Source of the DNA: Endozoicomonas sp. Mp262
Lineage (GTDB): Bacteria; Pseudomonadota; Gammaproteobacteria; Pseudomonadales; Endozoicomonadaceae
Reading direction: 5' to 3'
Assembly: GCF_025643335.1 (NCBI RefSeq)
Contig: NZ_CP092489.1
Coordinates: 2,490,501-2,554,500 of the forward strand
DNA: 64,000 nt
Shown one piece after another: positions 53,799 through 63,042 of the stretch. Position 1 is the first letter of the stretch. Every line of letters starts with the position of its first letter. The position numbers were made by a program, and so were the translations under genes. The notes beneath the pieces are model-generated. The model did not search any database and was not told the origin of the DNA. It saw nothing but the letters and a program-made list of their open reading frames with translations.

Positions 53799-55241
53799 GT
53801 GAATAGCTTTTACTGGTTTGATTATGAGACCTTTGGCACTGACCCGGCAATGGATTGGCCTGCACAGTTTGCCGGAATTCGCACCGACTTTGATTTAAAT
53901 GAAATCGGTGAGCCTTTAAATATTTATTGCAAGCTGCCTAAAGATCACTTGCCCCATCCGGAGGCTTGTATGGTGACAGGGCTTGACCCCTGGGAGGTGA
54001 ATGAAAAAGGACTGGTTGAGCCGGCCTTTATTGCCCGAATTAACCAGGAAATGATGCAGCCAGGTACTTGCTCGGTAGGCTATAACACCCTTCGTTTTGA
54101 TGATGAGGTTACCCGGAATAGCCTGTACCGTAATTTTTATGACCCCTATGCCCGGGAGTGGCAAAATGGTAACAGCCGCTGGGATTTGATTGATCTGGTG
54201 AGGTTAACAGCGGCTTTAAGGCCAGAAGGCATTAACTGGCCATTAAGGGAGGATGGCTATAAGAGTTTCAAACTCGAGGAAATTACCAGGGAAAACGGTA
54301 TTGATCACGGTGATGCCCATGATGCGCTGTCTGATGTCAGGGCAACCATTGCGGTGGCAAAACTCATTAAAGAGCGTCAGCCAAAAGTCTATGACTTTGT
54401 CTTTAGGCATCGTGGGAAGAGAGACGTGGCCGGGCTTTTGAATCCGGTGCAGAAAAAACCGGTGGTACATGTTTCAGGCATGTTTGGGGCTGATCGCCAG
54501 TGTCTATCGATAGTAGTGCCATTGGCTGATCATCCGCTCAATCGCAACGGTATCATTGTCTATGATTTATCCGTTGACCCTGCCCCCTTGCTGCAATTGA
54601 CGGCAGACCAGATAAGGGAACGGCTTTTTACACCGGTAGATGAGTTGGAGGAGGGCGTTGAACGGGTTCCTTTAAAAGTGGTGCACTTGAACAAGTGTCC
54701 GGTGATTGCTCCAGTCAGTGTTTTAAGAAAGGAAGACTGTCAGCGATTAAACCTGGATATGGAAGTATTTGCTCGTCACAGAGAGCAGTTACTGAAAGGA
54801 GGGGATGTATTTGAGAAGGTGCAGCAGGTGTTTTCTTCATCTCCTGTAGAAACTGCGAGTGACCCTGATTTAATGCTGTATTCGGGTGGTTTTTTCGCGC
54901 CCGATGATAAAGAACGTATGAGGCGAATTGTCAGCTGTCCTCCCGATCAGTTGGGCTATTTGGAGCTTTCGTTTAAGGACCGTCGTCTGGATGAGATGTT
55001 ATTTAGATACAAGGCCAGGCACTATCCAGAGGTGCTGGATACGGAAGAACGACAGAAGTGGTTGAAGTTTTGTCAGGATAGATTGACGCTACCGGGTGAA
55101 CGACGGTTTGGCTTCTCCGAGTTTGCGACAGAACTGGAAGCTTCCAGGTCTCAGCATACCCAGCCGGGTAAACGGCAGCTTTTGGATAAGCTGGATGAGT
55201 ATGCTGCTGCCCTGCAATCCGGGTTATGCCACCTCAGTTGA
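53799..55241 (+). CDS. sbcB: exodeoxyribonuclease I (SbcB)
   Basis: 480 residues from the GTG at 53799; a longer frame begins at 53655 but its extra 48 residues have no counterpart in E. coli SbcB (475). It degrades single-stranded DNA 3' to 5' in recombination and repair. DEDDh motifs: FYWFDYETFGTDPAMDWPAQFAGIRTD (Asp, Glu), GYNTLRFDDEVTRNSLYRNFYDPYAREWQNGNSRWDLIDLVR and HGDAHDALSDVRATIAVAKLI (His, Asp). The SH3-like and C-terminal helical regions follow (VVHVSGMFGADRQCLSIVVPLADHPLNRN). The C-terminus overlaps the next, convergent gene by 18 bp. Confidence 0.95.
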   Translation: MNSFYWFDYETFGTDPAMDWPAQFAGIRTDFDLNEIGEPLNIYCKLPKDHLPHPEACMVTGLDPWEVNEKGLVEPAFIARINQEMMQPGTCSVGYNTLRFDDEVTRNSLYRNFYDPYAREWQNGNSRWDLIDLVRLTAALRPEGINWPLREDGYKSFKLEEITRENGIDHGDAHDALSDVRATIAVAKLIKERQPKVYDFVFRHRGKRDVAGLLNPVQKKPVVHVSGMFGADRQCLSIVVPLADHPLNRNGIIVYDLSVDPAPLLQLTADQIRERLFTPVDELEEGVERVPLKVVHLNKCPVIAPVSVLRKEDCQRLNLDMEVFARHREQLLKGGDVFEKVQQVFSSSPVETASDPDLMLYSGGFFAPDDKERMRRIVSCPPDQLGYLELSFKDRRLDEMLFRYKARHYPEVLDTEERQKWLKFCQDRLTLPGERRFGFSEFATELEASRSQHTQPGKRQLLDKLDEYAAALQSGLCHLS

Positions 55242-55763
55242 GGCGTATCGTTTGATAACCTGATTAAAATGTTCTGACAGCCGACCATAAATGGTTGGCT
55301 TTTCAATATAATCAATAGCACCGGCCTTGATGGCGGCGACAGCGCTGGCTACATCACTATGATGACCAAGAATAATAACTGGAGTCGGCACTTCCCGGTT
55401 ATTCAATAGGGTCAGCAGCGTCAGGGCTTGTCCCCTTGGCTTGTCATTAGCAGCAATAATACACAAAGGTTGTGTGGACTCTATAGCTTCCAGCAACTCG
55501 TTATCTGACTGAAAGCAGTGCAGGCTTAGAGACTTTTCCTCACAAAGACTGCGAATGGTATCTGTAATTGCTGTATCTTGCTCAAGCAGATAAACAGTTG
55601 TTGGTGTCGCCAGATTCATGTGAGCAGCCTTGCTATACAATGGGTGATCAATGCCGATGTTCGGTTGTTTAGCAGCTACAGTGGCTCCATGAGCACAGGT
55701 GTGTAGCTGGTCGTCTCCATCACTTTGTTTGATGGCATGGTTTAGTACGGAAATAGTTTTCAC
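55224..55763 (-). CDS. receiver-like domain protein without the phosphorylated Asp
   Basis: 179 residues from GTG 55763, or 131 from ATG 55619; the shorter form begins at the domain. Receiver-type fold: TTVYLLEQDTAITDTIRSLCEEKSLSLHCFQ, then PLCIIAANDKPRG where receivers normally have LDxxMP, and VPTPVIILGHHSDVASAVAAIKAGAIDYIEKP (switch Thr replaced by Gly, but the Lys-Pro is kept). The phospho-acceptor Asp is replaced by Ala, so it cannot work as a standard phospho-switch. No output domain. It is near the FixJ-type regulator on the same strand. Confidence 0.75.
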   Translation of the reverse strand: MKTISVLNHAIKQSDGDDQLHTCAHGATVAAKQPNIGIDHPLYSKAAHMNLATPTTVYLLEQDTAITDTIRSLCEEKSLSLHCFQSDNELLEAIESTQPLCIIAANDKPRGQALTLLTLLNNREVPTPVIILGHHSDVASAVAAIKAGAIDYIEKPTIYGRLSEHFNQVIKRYASTEVA

Positions 55764-56157
55764 GTATAAAGTTGAGCTTTTTAATCCTTAATCTGATTAG
55801 CTTGTTTCAGCGGCTATGGAAATATAAAAAATCTATAGCATGCCAAATTAGCTGAAATTCCAGTACAGAGTACAGGCCATATCCCTATAAACAAGTGGAA
55901 TAACTATTGTTCAGGTTACATGCCCGGAACTGAACAGCAGAGATCAATGCAGATCTGATGTTGTCATACCCTCTGGGTTTCTATGGATTGCTCCTAAAAG
56001 GTTATCAAGCACCTCTTGGCTTTCGAGTTTAGGATTAGTGTGGGGTTTGCTGAATGGAGGGATGTACTTGACGTTGTTCGGGGAGTACCTAAGCGTAGAT
56101 TGACAGGTGCGGTTGTTCAGTTTTGCATTGTTTTTTCATCTCTTGGGGTAGCTATTG

Positions 56158-56196
56158 CCCCTTTGGGGGCAGGGTAGTAACCCTGACTCAAAGGGG
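56158..56196 (-). terminator. strong stem-loop after FixJ-type regulator
   Basis: CCCCTTTG / CAAAGGGG outer stem with an inner CAGGGT / ACCCTG stem. It lies just downstream of the stop codon of the minus-strand regulator. No T-tract on that strand. The rest of 55764-56157 shows no gene. Confidence 0.55.
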
Positions 56197-56214
56197 AAAA
56201 AGCCAGGGCATCAA

Positions 56215-56865
56215 TTATTTGAAGTTAAACTCACCTTCCAGGTGCTCTTTGACTTGCATAACCTGCCTGACAAGGTGGGCAAGAGATTTGGTACCCATTT
56301 TTTCCATAACCCGTGAGCGATGGATTTCGACTGTTCTCTGACTCAGGTTGATATCAGCTGCAATCACCTTGTTAGCTTTGCCTTCTACAACATGGTGCAG
56401 AACTTCACGCTCCCGGTCAGTCAGGGTAGACAGGCGACGGAGGATTTCCTTGTGTTCCAGTAATTCCCTGCGTTGCTGGGTATCCAGCTTGAGCGCATCA
56501 TTAATCAGATCCAGAAGTTCTTGATCACGGAATGGCTTCTGGATGAAGTTCATGGCACCATCTTTGATAGCCTGTACTGCCATAGGAACATCACCATGGC
56601 CTGTGATAAAGATAATGGGCAGGATGCAGTGCATTTCATTAAGCTTGCTCTGTAATTCCAGGCCGCTCATGCCCGGCATACGGATGTCAAGAACAATACA
56701 TCCTGGACGGTTTTCGTCGTAACATTCAAGAAAGTCAGCTGGGGATGAAAATGCTTCAACTGCCTGTCCGACAGACTTCATCAGCATTTTCAGCGAGTCA
56801 CGTACAGCCTCGTCATCATCGATGATGAATACGGTGGGTTCTTTCTTGGTGTCCTGTTGCTGCAT
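56215..56865 (-). CDS. FixJ/TtrR-family response regulator (receiver + LuxR HTH)
   Basis: 216 residues. Receiver domain: TVFIIDDDEAVRDSLKMLMKS (acidic pair), CIVLDIRMPGMSGLEL with the phospho-acceptor Asp, IIFITGHGDVPMAVQAIKDGAMNFIQKPF (switch Thr and Lys). LuxR-type HTH: LTDREREVLHHVVEGKANKVIAADINLSQRTVEIHRSRVMEKMG. This is the FixJ/TtrR/NarL-like group with a short linker. The cognate kinase is not in the window, so its signal is unknown. Confidence 0.93.
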   Translation of the reverse strand: MQQQDTKKEPTVFIIDDDEAVRDSLKMLMKSVGQAVEAFSSPADFLECYDENRPGCIVLDIRMPGMSGLELQSKLNEMHCILPIIFITGHGDVPMAVQAIKDGAMNFIQKPFRDQELLDLINDALKLDTQQRRELLEHKEILRRLSTLTDREREVLHHVVEGKANKVIAADINLSQRTVEIHRSRVMEKMGTKSLAHLVRQVMQVKEHLEGEFNFK

Positions 56866-57594
56866 AATGACTCCACTGTGTGCAATAGCCGTGTATTAAA
56901 ATAAAACAAGTGCCGTCAGGCTTAATATAGGCCTGGCTTACCAATCAGTTTATTTGACCTGTGCCACTAATCCATAAAGTACAGTATAAACCTGACTGAA
57001 TGCGGGCTTTTTCAAGAGTAACCAAGAGTCTTCTCATCATTACTCTACACTCTACCTGATGATCAGGCTGTTTTTTACTGCAATTTAGACTAATTTTGTC
57101 GTAGGTCAAAAAATCGCCATGCTTTAGTGCGTCTATTTGGAATGCTTAACGGCTATGGAATTGGGTCATAAGTGTAGCAGACGTTTGGGCTTATGAGCCT
57201 ATTCCCGCTTAAATCACTAAAACTCAACCAAGTAGCAATAATGCTTTAATCAGTGGATTATAGTCAGTCGTCCGCATGCCCTGGGCTATATTTCGCACAT
57301 TTTTAGGTGGTAATTATTAACCACTCAAAGTAGCTTGACGAAACGTCGCATCTTAGACGATATATACCAATATGTAACTAGGGAAAGTACGGTGGAAGAG
57401 TGTGAATTTGTCTGCTTTTGACGGATTGTGGTTGTTGTTTCTTCTTTCGGGGGTGTAGGAAACCTCTGTTGAAAGGTGTTTGAATGCAGGTTTGGAGGCT
57501 GAGGTTATGATATAAGGCAGGGTTAACACAACCAGCCCGCCAGGATTCTGGAAGGCTGGTAGGTTTATGAAATATCCTGACAGAATACCAGTTC
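56866..57594. other. 729-bp gap, no gene seen
   Basis: Only low-information AT-rich sequence and a hairpin at 57531-57560 (ACCAGCC / GGCTGGT with an inner CCAGG / TCTGG), which may end the aspA transcript. No protein-coding frame with recognisable content and no clear RNA gene. Confidence 0.5.
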
Positions 57595-59019
57595 TTAGTG
57601 AACAGTGCCGCTCAGGTCAAGTGGGGCAACCATGTTTTCAGGCTTCAGGATTTCTGCCAGTTGCTCTTCGCTCAGCAGTTTTTCTTCCAGTACCAGATCG
57701 ATAACACGACGGCCACTCTTCAGTGCTGCCTTGGCAATGCGGCTGGAGTTTTCGTAGCCCAGGTAAGGGTTCAGGGCAGTTACCAGGCTAACGCTGCGAT
57801 CCAGGTAGCCTTGACAGACTTCAGGGTTGGCAGTGATGCCTTTCACGCACTTGTCTTCCAGCATTTGCATACCGCTGGTCAGCTGCTGGATGGATTCCAG
57901 AATCTTGTAAACCAGTACCGGTTCCATGGCATTCAGCTGCAGTTGGGCAGCTTCAGAGGCCATGGTAACAACCAGGTCATTACCAATAACGTGGTAAGCA
58001 ATTTGGCTCATGCACTCAGGAATAACCGGGTTAACCTTACCAGGCATGATGGAGGAGCCCGGCTGCATTTCTGGCAGGTTGATTTCATTCAGGCCGCAGT
58101 TAGGCCCGCTGGACAGCAGACGCAGGTCGTTGCTGATTTTGGATAGTTTAACCGCCAGACGCTTCAGGGAGCTGGAGAAGATAACAAAAGCACCCATGTC
58201 AGAAGTGGCTTCAACCAGGTCACCCGCCAGGATCATCTCTTCACCGGAGATTTCAGACAGGTATTTGACGGCCAGAGGGGCATAACGGCTGTCGGCAGTG
58301 ATACCAGTACCGATAGCTGTACCACCCAGGTTGATTTCACGGAGCAGGGCAGCCATGTCGGAGATACGCTGGATATCTTCACCGATAGTGGTGGCAAATG
58401 CCTGGAATTCCTGACCCAGGGTCATTGGTACAGCATCTTGCAGCTGAGTACGGCCTACTTTCAGGATATCCTTGAATTCTTCTGCCTTGGCTTCGAAAGC
58501 CGCTTTCAGGCTTTCAAGCGCGTCAATCATACTCTTGTGCTTGAGTACCATGGCCAGACGCATGGATGTTGGGTACACGTCGTTAGTGGACTGAGCCATG
58601 TTAACGTGTGTGTTTGGGTGCAGGTGATCGTATTGGCCACGCTCATAACCCAGAATTTCCAAGGCACGGTTACAGATAACCTCGGTAGCGTTCATGTTGG
58701 TGGAAGTACCGGCACCCCCCTGGATCATGTCAACCACAAAGTGATCGTGCAGTTCACCTTCGATGATTTCATCACAGGCCTTGGCAATAGCTTCAGCCTT
58801 AGCTGTTTCCAGCATACCCAGATCACGGTTTGCCAGGGCGCAGGCCTTCTTAACCATTGCCAGTGCACGGGGTACATTGGGGTAGTGACTTAGTTTGACA
58901 CCGGTAATGTCGAAGTTGTCTATAGCCCTCTGGCTTTGAACACCATAGTAAGCACTGCTTGGCACTTTGGCGTCACCCAGAAGGTCGTGTTCGATTCTGT
59001 AATCGATATCCTGTGTCAT
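57595..59019 (-). CDS. aspA: aspartate ammonia-lyase (aspartase)
   Basis: 474 residues. Converts aspartate to fumarate and ammonia. Superfamily signatures: GGAGTSTNMNATEVICNRA, HPNTHVNMAQSTNDVYPTSMRLA, VGRTQLQDAVPMTLGQEFQAFA, and the flexible GSSIMPGKVNPVIPE loop with the catalytic serine. Length is typical. A possible fumarate supply for anaerobic respiration. No obvious link with the T3SS that begins upstream. Confidence 0.95.
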   Translation of the reverse strand: MTQDIDYRIEHDLLGDAKVPSSAYYGVQSQRAIDNFDITGVKLSHYPNVPRALAMVKKACALANRDLGMLETAKAEAIAKACDEIIEGELHDHFVVDMIQGGAGTSTNMNATEVICNRALEILGYERGQYDHLHPNTHVNMAQSTNDVYPTSMRLAMVLKHKSMIDALESLKAAFEAKAEEFKDILKVGRTQLQDAVPMTLGQEFQAFATTIGEDIQRISDMAALLREINLGGTAIGTGITADSRYAPLAVKYLSEISGEEMILAGDLVEATSDMGAFVIFSSSLKRLAVKLSKISNDLRLLSSGPNCGLNEINLPEMQPGSSIMPGKVNPVIPECMSQIAYHVIGNDLVVTMASEAAQLQLNAMEPVLVYKILESIQQLTSGMQMLEDKCVKGITANPEVCQGYLDRSVSLVTALNPYLGYENSSRIAKAALKSGRRVIDLVLEEKLLSEEQLAEILKPENMVAPLDLSGTVH

Positions 59020-59238
59020 GCTTGATCACCACCATTTATAGGTTAAACAGCCGACCTTGAAAGTTTCTGACTTAAAAAAAATAGGATCGACTGGCAATCG
59101 TATTAGTCTGTTCTTAGGTAGAATTATCAGCAATAAGAATTATTACCTAGATGATCAAAAGTTATCACATAACCCAAATGTAACGATGCTAAGTCGGCAG
59201 TGGTTAACAGTCTTTACTGGTTATTATTTGCCCGTTTT

Positions 59239-60288
59239 TTACTCCTGATACTTCTCTTCTTCCTTAATTTCCTGGACCCATCTAAATACTTCAGCGACGG
59301 GTTCAATCAGCTCTCCGGGAATATAGGCGGCAATATCAACGTCAAATAAGGCATGGGCCAGGGGAACATTCTCAAGCACCGGTATTCCTTCTTTTTCCGC
59401 CACTTTGACGATAAAACGGGCATGGGCTCCACGCCCCTTAACCATAATGACCGGCAGGGGTGTACTGTCTTGCCTGTAATGTAATCCAATCGCCAGGTGG
59501 GTAGGGTTTTTGATAACTACATCAGATTTCTTGGTATTGTCTGCGGAGTTCAGGATTTCCTGATGAATTTCCTTACGTTTACTTTTTATCTCCGGACTGC
59601 CTTCCATCTCCTTATATTCCCTTTTGACCTCATCTTTGGTCATGCGCTGCTGCTTCATAAAATTATAGCGTTCAAACATATAATCCAGCACCGCGATAAT
59701 AATAAATGCCACTGCCGAGTAAAGCAGCAGTTTTTTCATAAGTTCCCCGGCTACAGGCAAGATGCAACTGGTGCCGCAGAAAGGCAGGTTGACCATGTCC
59801 CCGAGACTGTTCTTGATGACAAAATAAACGACAACGGATAAGAAAATAATTTTTATAATGGATTTAAAGAACTCCACCAGGTTTTTCAAGGCGAAGATTT
59901 TTTTCATTCCCTGAACCGGGTCAATCTTTTTAATATCCGGCTTTACAGACTCCCCGGAAAATAGCAGGCCAAATTGCATGACATTGCCGATAATGGCGGA
60001 AAACATCGCTACCAGAACCAGTGGCAGCAATAAAATAATAGATTGATCAAGAATTCCGGTAACCACAACTTTAAGCGCAAACATGAAGTTCTCGTTATAG
60101 ACTTCCGCTGGCAGTAAAACCATTTCCTCAATGGTTTCCATATAACGATCACTCATGAACCAGATGGTGACCAGGACAGCAATCAGACCGAAGGTTCCTG
60201 AGACCTCTTTGCTCTTGGCAACCTGGCCTTTTTTTCGGGCATCACGGAGTTTTTTGGGGGTGGGTTCTTCTGTCTTTTCGCCACTCAT
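59239..60288 (-). CDS. sctU: T3SS export apparatus switch protein SctU (YscU)
   Basis: 349 residues. FlhB/YscU family: cytosolic start SGEKTEEPTPKKLRDARKKGQVAKSKE, four transmembrane segments (LIAVLVTIWFM; ILLLPLVLVAMFSAIIGNV; IIFLSVVVYFVI; LLLYSAVAFIIIAVLDYMF), and a cytosolic domain with the autocleavage site NPTH (VIKNPTHLAIGLHYRQ). It sets substrate specificity of the secretion apparatus. Overlaps sctT by 4 bp, as in ysc operons. The 219 bp between it and aspA contain no gene. Confidence 0.96.
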   Translation of the reverse strand: MSGEKTEEPTPKKLRDARKKGQVAKSKEVSGTFGLIAVLVTIWFMSDRYMETIEEMVLLPAEVYNENFMFALKVVVTGILDQSIILLLPLVLVAMFSAIIGNVMQFGLLFSGESVKPDIKKIDPVQGMKKIFALKNLVEFFKSIIKIIFLSVVVYFVIKNSLGDMVNLPFCGTSCILPVAGELMKKLLLYSAVAFIIIAVLDYMFERYNFMKQQRMTKDEVKREYKEMEGSPEIKSKRKEIHQEILNSADNTKKSDVVIKNPTHLAIGLHYRQDSTPLPVIMVKGRGAHARFIVKVAEKEGIPVLENVPLAHALFDVDIAAYIPGELIEPVAEVFRWVQEIKEEEKYQE

Positions 60289-61073
60289 TGCCAGAGTACT
60301 CCCAGTGTGAGGAATAGCTCCGGAATTTCCATCATATATTTTCTGGCCAGGTGCATCATGGTGGCCACATAAAACACCAGAATGGCAGCTGCAACACCAC
60401 TTTTTATGGGCATGGCTAAAATAAAGACATTAAGCTGCGGTGCTGAGCGGCTGATCAGGGCAATACCGAATTCAGTAATAAACATGGAAATGACCACTGG
60501 AGCGGATAGCCACATGGCCAGGGCGACAATCAGGTCGAACTGGCTCAGGAAAAACAGGGTGGCCTTCATATTCAGCTCAGGAAAATAACTAAAGACTGGC
60601 CAGGCCTGATAGCTGAGGAAAATACTTTTCAGTAATAGCAGGAACAGTCCGCTGGTCATCATCAGGGCAATAAGTGCCTGGGAAAAAAGCAGGCCCAAAG
60701 GTGAGGTTTCAGAACCAGAGAAGGGGTTCATGGTGCTGGCCATTGAGGCACCCCGCTGGTTATCAATAAAGAAGCCTGCCGACTCCATGGCCCAGAAGGG
60801 GATGGCCACGCAGTAACCAATAAGGGCACCAATAAAGACTTCTTTAATAACAATCCCGGCTGTCAGCATGATGGCAATCTGCTCTGGCTTTCCCCCCGCT
60901 ATCATGGGGTGAAGGAACAATACCAGGCACATGCAAATGCCATTGCGAATCATTGTGCCCCCTAATACTTTCTTATGCAGCATGGGTAGCACGGTAAAAA
61001 GAGCCAGCAGCCGGGGTAAACCCATGGCCAGAACATAAAGCCAGTCCTTTATTTCAGCAACAGGTAAAACCAT
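60285..61073 (-). CDS. sctT: T3SS export apparatus protein SctT (YscT)
   Basis: 262 residues, FliR/YscT/SpaR family, about six transmembrane segments including MGLPRLLALFTVLPML, LFSQALIALMMTSGLFLLLLKS and VAAAILVFYVATMMHLARKYM. Forms the export-gate core with SctR and SctS. Overlaps sctU and follows sctS by 3 bp, typical of the conserved R-S-T-U gene block. Confidence 0.95.
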   Translation of the reverse strand: MVLPVAEIKDWLYVLAMGLPRLLALFTVLPMLHKKVLGGTMIRNGICMCLVLFLHPMIAGGKPEQIAIMLTAGIVIKEVFIGALIGYCVAIPFWAMESAGFFIDNQRGASMASTMNPFSGSETSPLGLLFSQALIALMMTSGLFLLLLKSIFLSYQAWPVFSYFPELNMKATLFFLSQFDLIVALAMWLSAPVVISMFITEFGIALISRSAPQLNVFILAMPIKSGVAAAILVFYVATMMHLARKYMMEIPELFLTLGVLWQ

Positions 61074-61076
61074 GGA

Positions 61077-61340
61077 TCAGAGACCCTGTATCTGATTCAT
61101 GATGGCCAGGGAGTAGTTATAGACTTCAATTCCCATCCATCGGGCTGTTAGCAGAATGCTGATGATTACGGCGATCAGCTTAAAGGCGAAAGGTAAGGTC
61201 TGTTCCTGAATTTGGGTCAGTGCCTGGATTAAACTGATTAGCAGACCCACGGCAGAAGCGGCAACAATAGGAGGCATGGACAGCAACAGTGTCAGCAATA
61301 ATGCCTGGGCGGTCAGGGAGATAATATCAGGATCAATCAT
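61077..61340 (-). CDS. sctS: T3SS export apparatus protein SctS (YscS)
   Basis: 87 residues, FliQ/YscS family with two helices (ALLLTLLLSMPPIVAASAVGLLISLIQALTQIQEQTLPFAFKLIAVIISILLTARWMG). The QALTQIQEQTL loop is the family hallmark. Confidence 0.96.
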   Translation of the reverse strand: MIDPDIISLTAQALLLTLLLSMPPIVAASAVGLLISLIQALTQIQEQTLPFAFKLIAVIISILLTARWMGIEVYNYSLAIMNQIQGL

Positions 61341-61348
61341 GGCTGGCG

Positions 61349-62011
61349 CTACCCATAGCTAAGTACCAGACCATGGGTCAGGCGTGTCCAACCATCCAGC
61401 ATGACGAATAGCAATAGCTTGAAGGGCAGGGAGATGGTCATGGGAGACACCATCATCATACCCATGGCCAGCAGGATATTTGAGACAATCAGGTCAATAA
61501 CAATGAACGGTAAATACAACAGGAAGCCTATTTGAAAGGCCTTGGCCAGTTCGCTGATACAGAATGCCGGCATCAGGATCATAAAATCATCTTCTTCCAG
61601 CTCTTCCCGGTATTTCTCTGGCCAGAGTACGCCAGCCGTCTTTAAAAAGAAGCCCCGCTCTCTTTTGTGGGTGTTTTTCTTCAGGAACACTCTGTAGGGT
61701 TCAGAAGCAGCTTTGACGCTATTGACCCAGGAAATATCTTCTACCGTAAAGCTCAGATTTTCCTTTTTAATGATTTCACTGGCTTCGTAGCCCACCGGAG
61801 CCATGATATATAAGGTGAGAATGATGGCCAGGGCATTCATGGCAATATTGGGGGGAATCTGCTGGAGACCGGTGGCATTTCGCAGGATAGAAAAGACCAC
61901 TACCAATTTTAGAAATGATGTCCCCATAACGGCAAAAAAGGGAATAAGCGACATCAATACCAGTGGTAGCAGCAGGTAAAAAGGACTTGTCAGGCTAATA
62001 ACGCTGTCCAT
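61349..62011 (-). CDS. sctR: T3SS export apparatus protein SctR (YscR)
   Basis: 220 residues, FliP/YscR family: helices at both ends (FYLLLPLVLMSLIPFFAVMGTSFLKLVVVFSILRNATGLQQIPPN; LLYLPFIVIDLIVSNILLAMGMMMVSP), and a hydrophilic middle (PYRVFLKKNTHKRERGFFLKT). Gene order R-S-T-U agrees with the Ysc family. Confidence 0.96.
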   Translation of the reverse strand: MDSVISLTSPFYLLLPLVLMSLIPFFAVMGTSFLKLVVVFSILRNATGLQQIPPNIAMNALAIILTLYIMAPVGYEASEIIKKENLSFTVEDISWVNSVKAASEPYRVFLKKNTHKRERGFFLKTAGVLWPEKYREELEEDDFMILMPAFCISELAKAFQIGFLLYLPFIVIDLIVSNILLAMGMMMVSPMTISLPFKLLLFVMLDGWTRLTHGLVLSYG

Positions 62012-62045
62012 AGCTTGGGTCCGGTATCCAGTGGCAATTAATGAT

Positions 62046-63035
62046 CTATTCCTTGACCAGTCGGGCTATCTTTGCACCCAGCCTGTTATCGACTTGCACC
62101 AGCTGGCATTCAGCAATAACTTTGCCATTGGCCCGAATTCGCACCGGCTGTTCTATGGGGCGCTCAAGGTCAAAAATATAACCCGGCTTGATGGCCGCCA
62201 GATCCTCGATACTGAATTGCTGGCGGCCGATTTCAAACAGTAGCTCAACAGCTATATCGGATAGATTCACACCATCTTGTGTTTCTTCTGCCTGTTCTTC
62301 AGACATATCCTGTGAGTCATCCATGGGAGCGATCCTTTGCAAAATGGTGATTTGGTGGTCTTCGGCTTCCCCAAGAAAGGAGGTTTGGGCATTAAGCCGT
62401 ATTATAAGCTGTGATCCACTGACATATTGCTGCAGGAAAACAATATCGCCGGTTTCAAGATCCTGTATATCTTGCTTAGATAGAAGGGATCGGCCTAACT
62501 CCAGGCCAATCCATAACGGGATGTCAGGTTTTTCTTCCGGTTCGTTTCTTGGCAGTTGATGGAGCAGCTCCCAGACTGTGTCGGAAAGGGCGGCCCGTGC
62601 GGTACAAATCTCTCCCTGATAGTCCACAGTAATGGTCAAGCCGGAAGCCAGCTCTTCCCGGACTGGTGCTAATCCAGTCATGGCAATGGAAACACCGAAT
62701 AACTGCGACAGTTGCTGCAGGCTGGGGATCAGGCTGTAGTGGAGTGCAGCCATTAGCAAGTCATCGGGCAGGGCAGTCACGGCATGATGATCCAGTTTAC
62801 CCGGCAGTAGCAGTGTAACGGCCTGGTTATCCAATCCTATGGTAATTGCATTGCCATTAATATCGAGGTGCAGAAGAAAGCTGGAAATAAAGGGCTGCTG
62901 GCTGGGAGATAGTTCCAGGTCGCAGCTTCTGGAAGCAATGTCTGTCCTGAAACGGGTTTGCCGGGATGCTAACAGCCTGCTCAAGCCAGCATGGGCTGAG
63001 GTTACCCTGGGAAGGTCCTGAAGCTCGGCACTCAT
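62046..63035 (-). CDS. sctQ: T3SS cytosolic sorting-platform protein SctQ (YscQ)
   Basis: 329 residues. The C-terminal SpoA domain is clear (LSDIAVELLFEIGRQQFSIEDLAAIKPGYIFDLERPIEQPVRIRANGKVIAECQLVQVDNRLGAKIARL); a preceding SpoA-like region (ILLSKQDIQDLETGDIVFLQQY) and a diverged N-terminal half fit YscQ. It forms the C-ring-like sorting platform. An internal start could yield the short SctQ-C product seen in other systems, but no decisive site was found. Confidence 0.92.
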   Translation of the reverse strand: MSAELQDLPRVTSAHAGLSRLLASRQTRFRTDIASRSCDLELSPSQQPFISSFLLHLDINGNAITIGLDNQAVTLLLPGKLDHHAVTALPDDLLMAALHYSLIPSLQQLSQLFGVSIAMTGLAPVREELASGLTITVDYQGEICTARAALSDTVWELLHQLPRNEPEEKPDIPLWIGLELGRSLLSKQDIQDLETGDIVFLQQYVSGSQLIIRLNAQTSFLGEAEDHQITILQRIAPMDDSQDMSEEQAEETQDGVNLSDIAVELLFEIGRQQFSIEDLAAIKPGYIFDLERPIEQPVRIRANGKVIAECQLVQVDNRLGAKIARLVKE

Positions 63036-63042
63036 GCATTAC

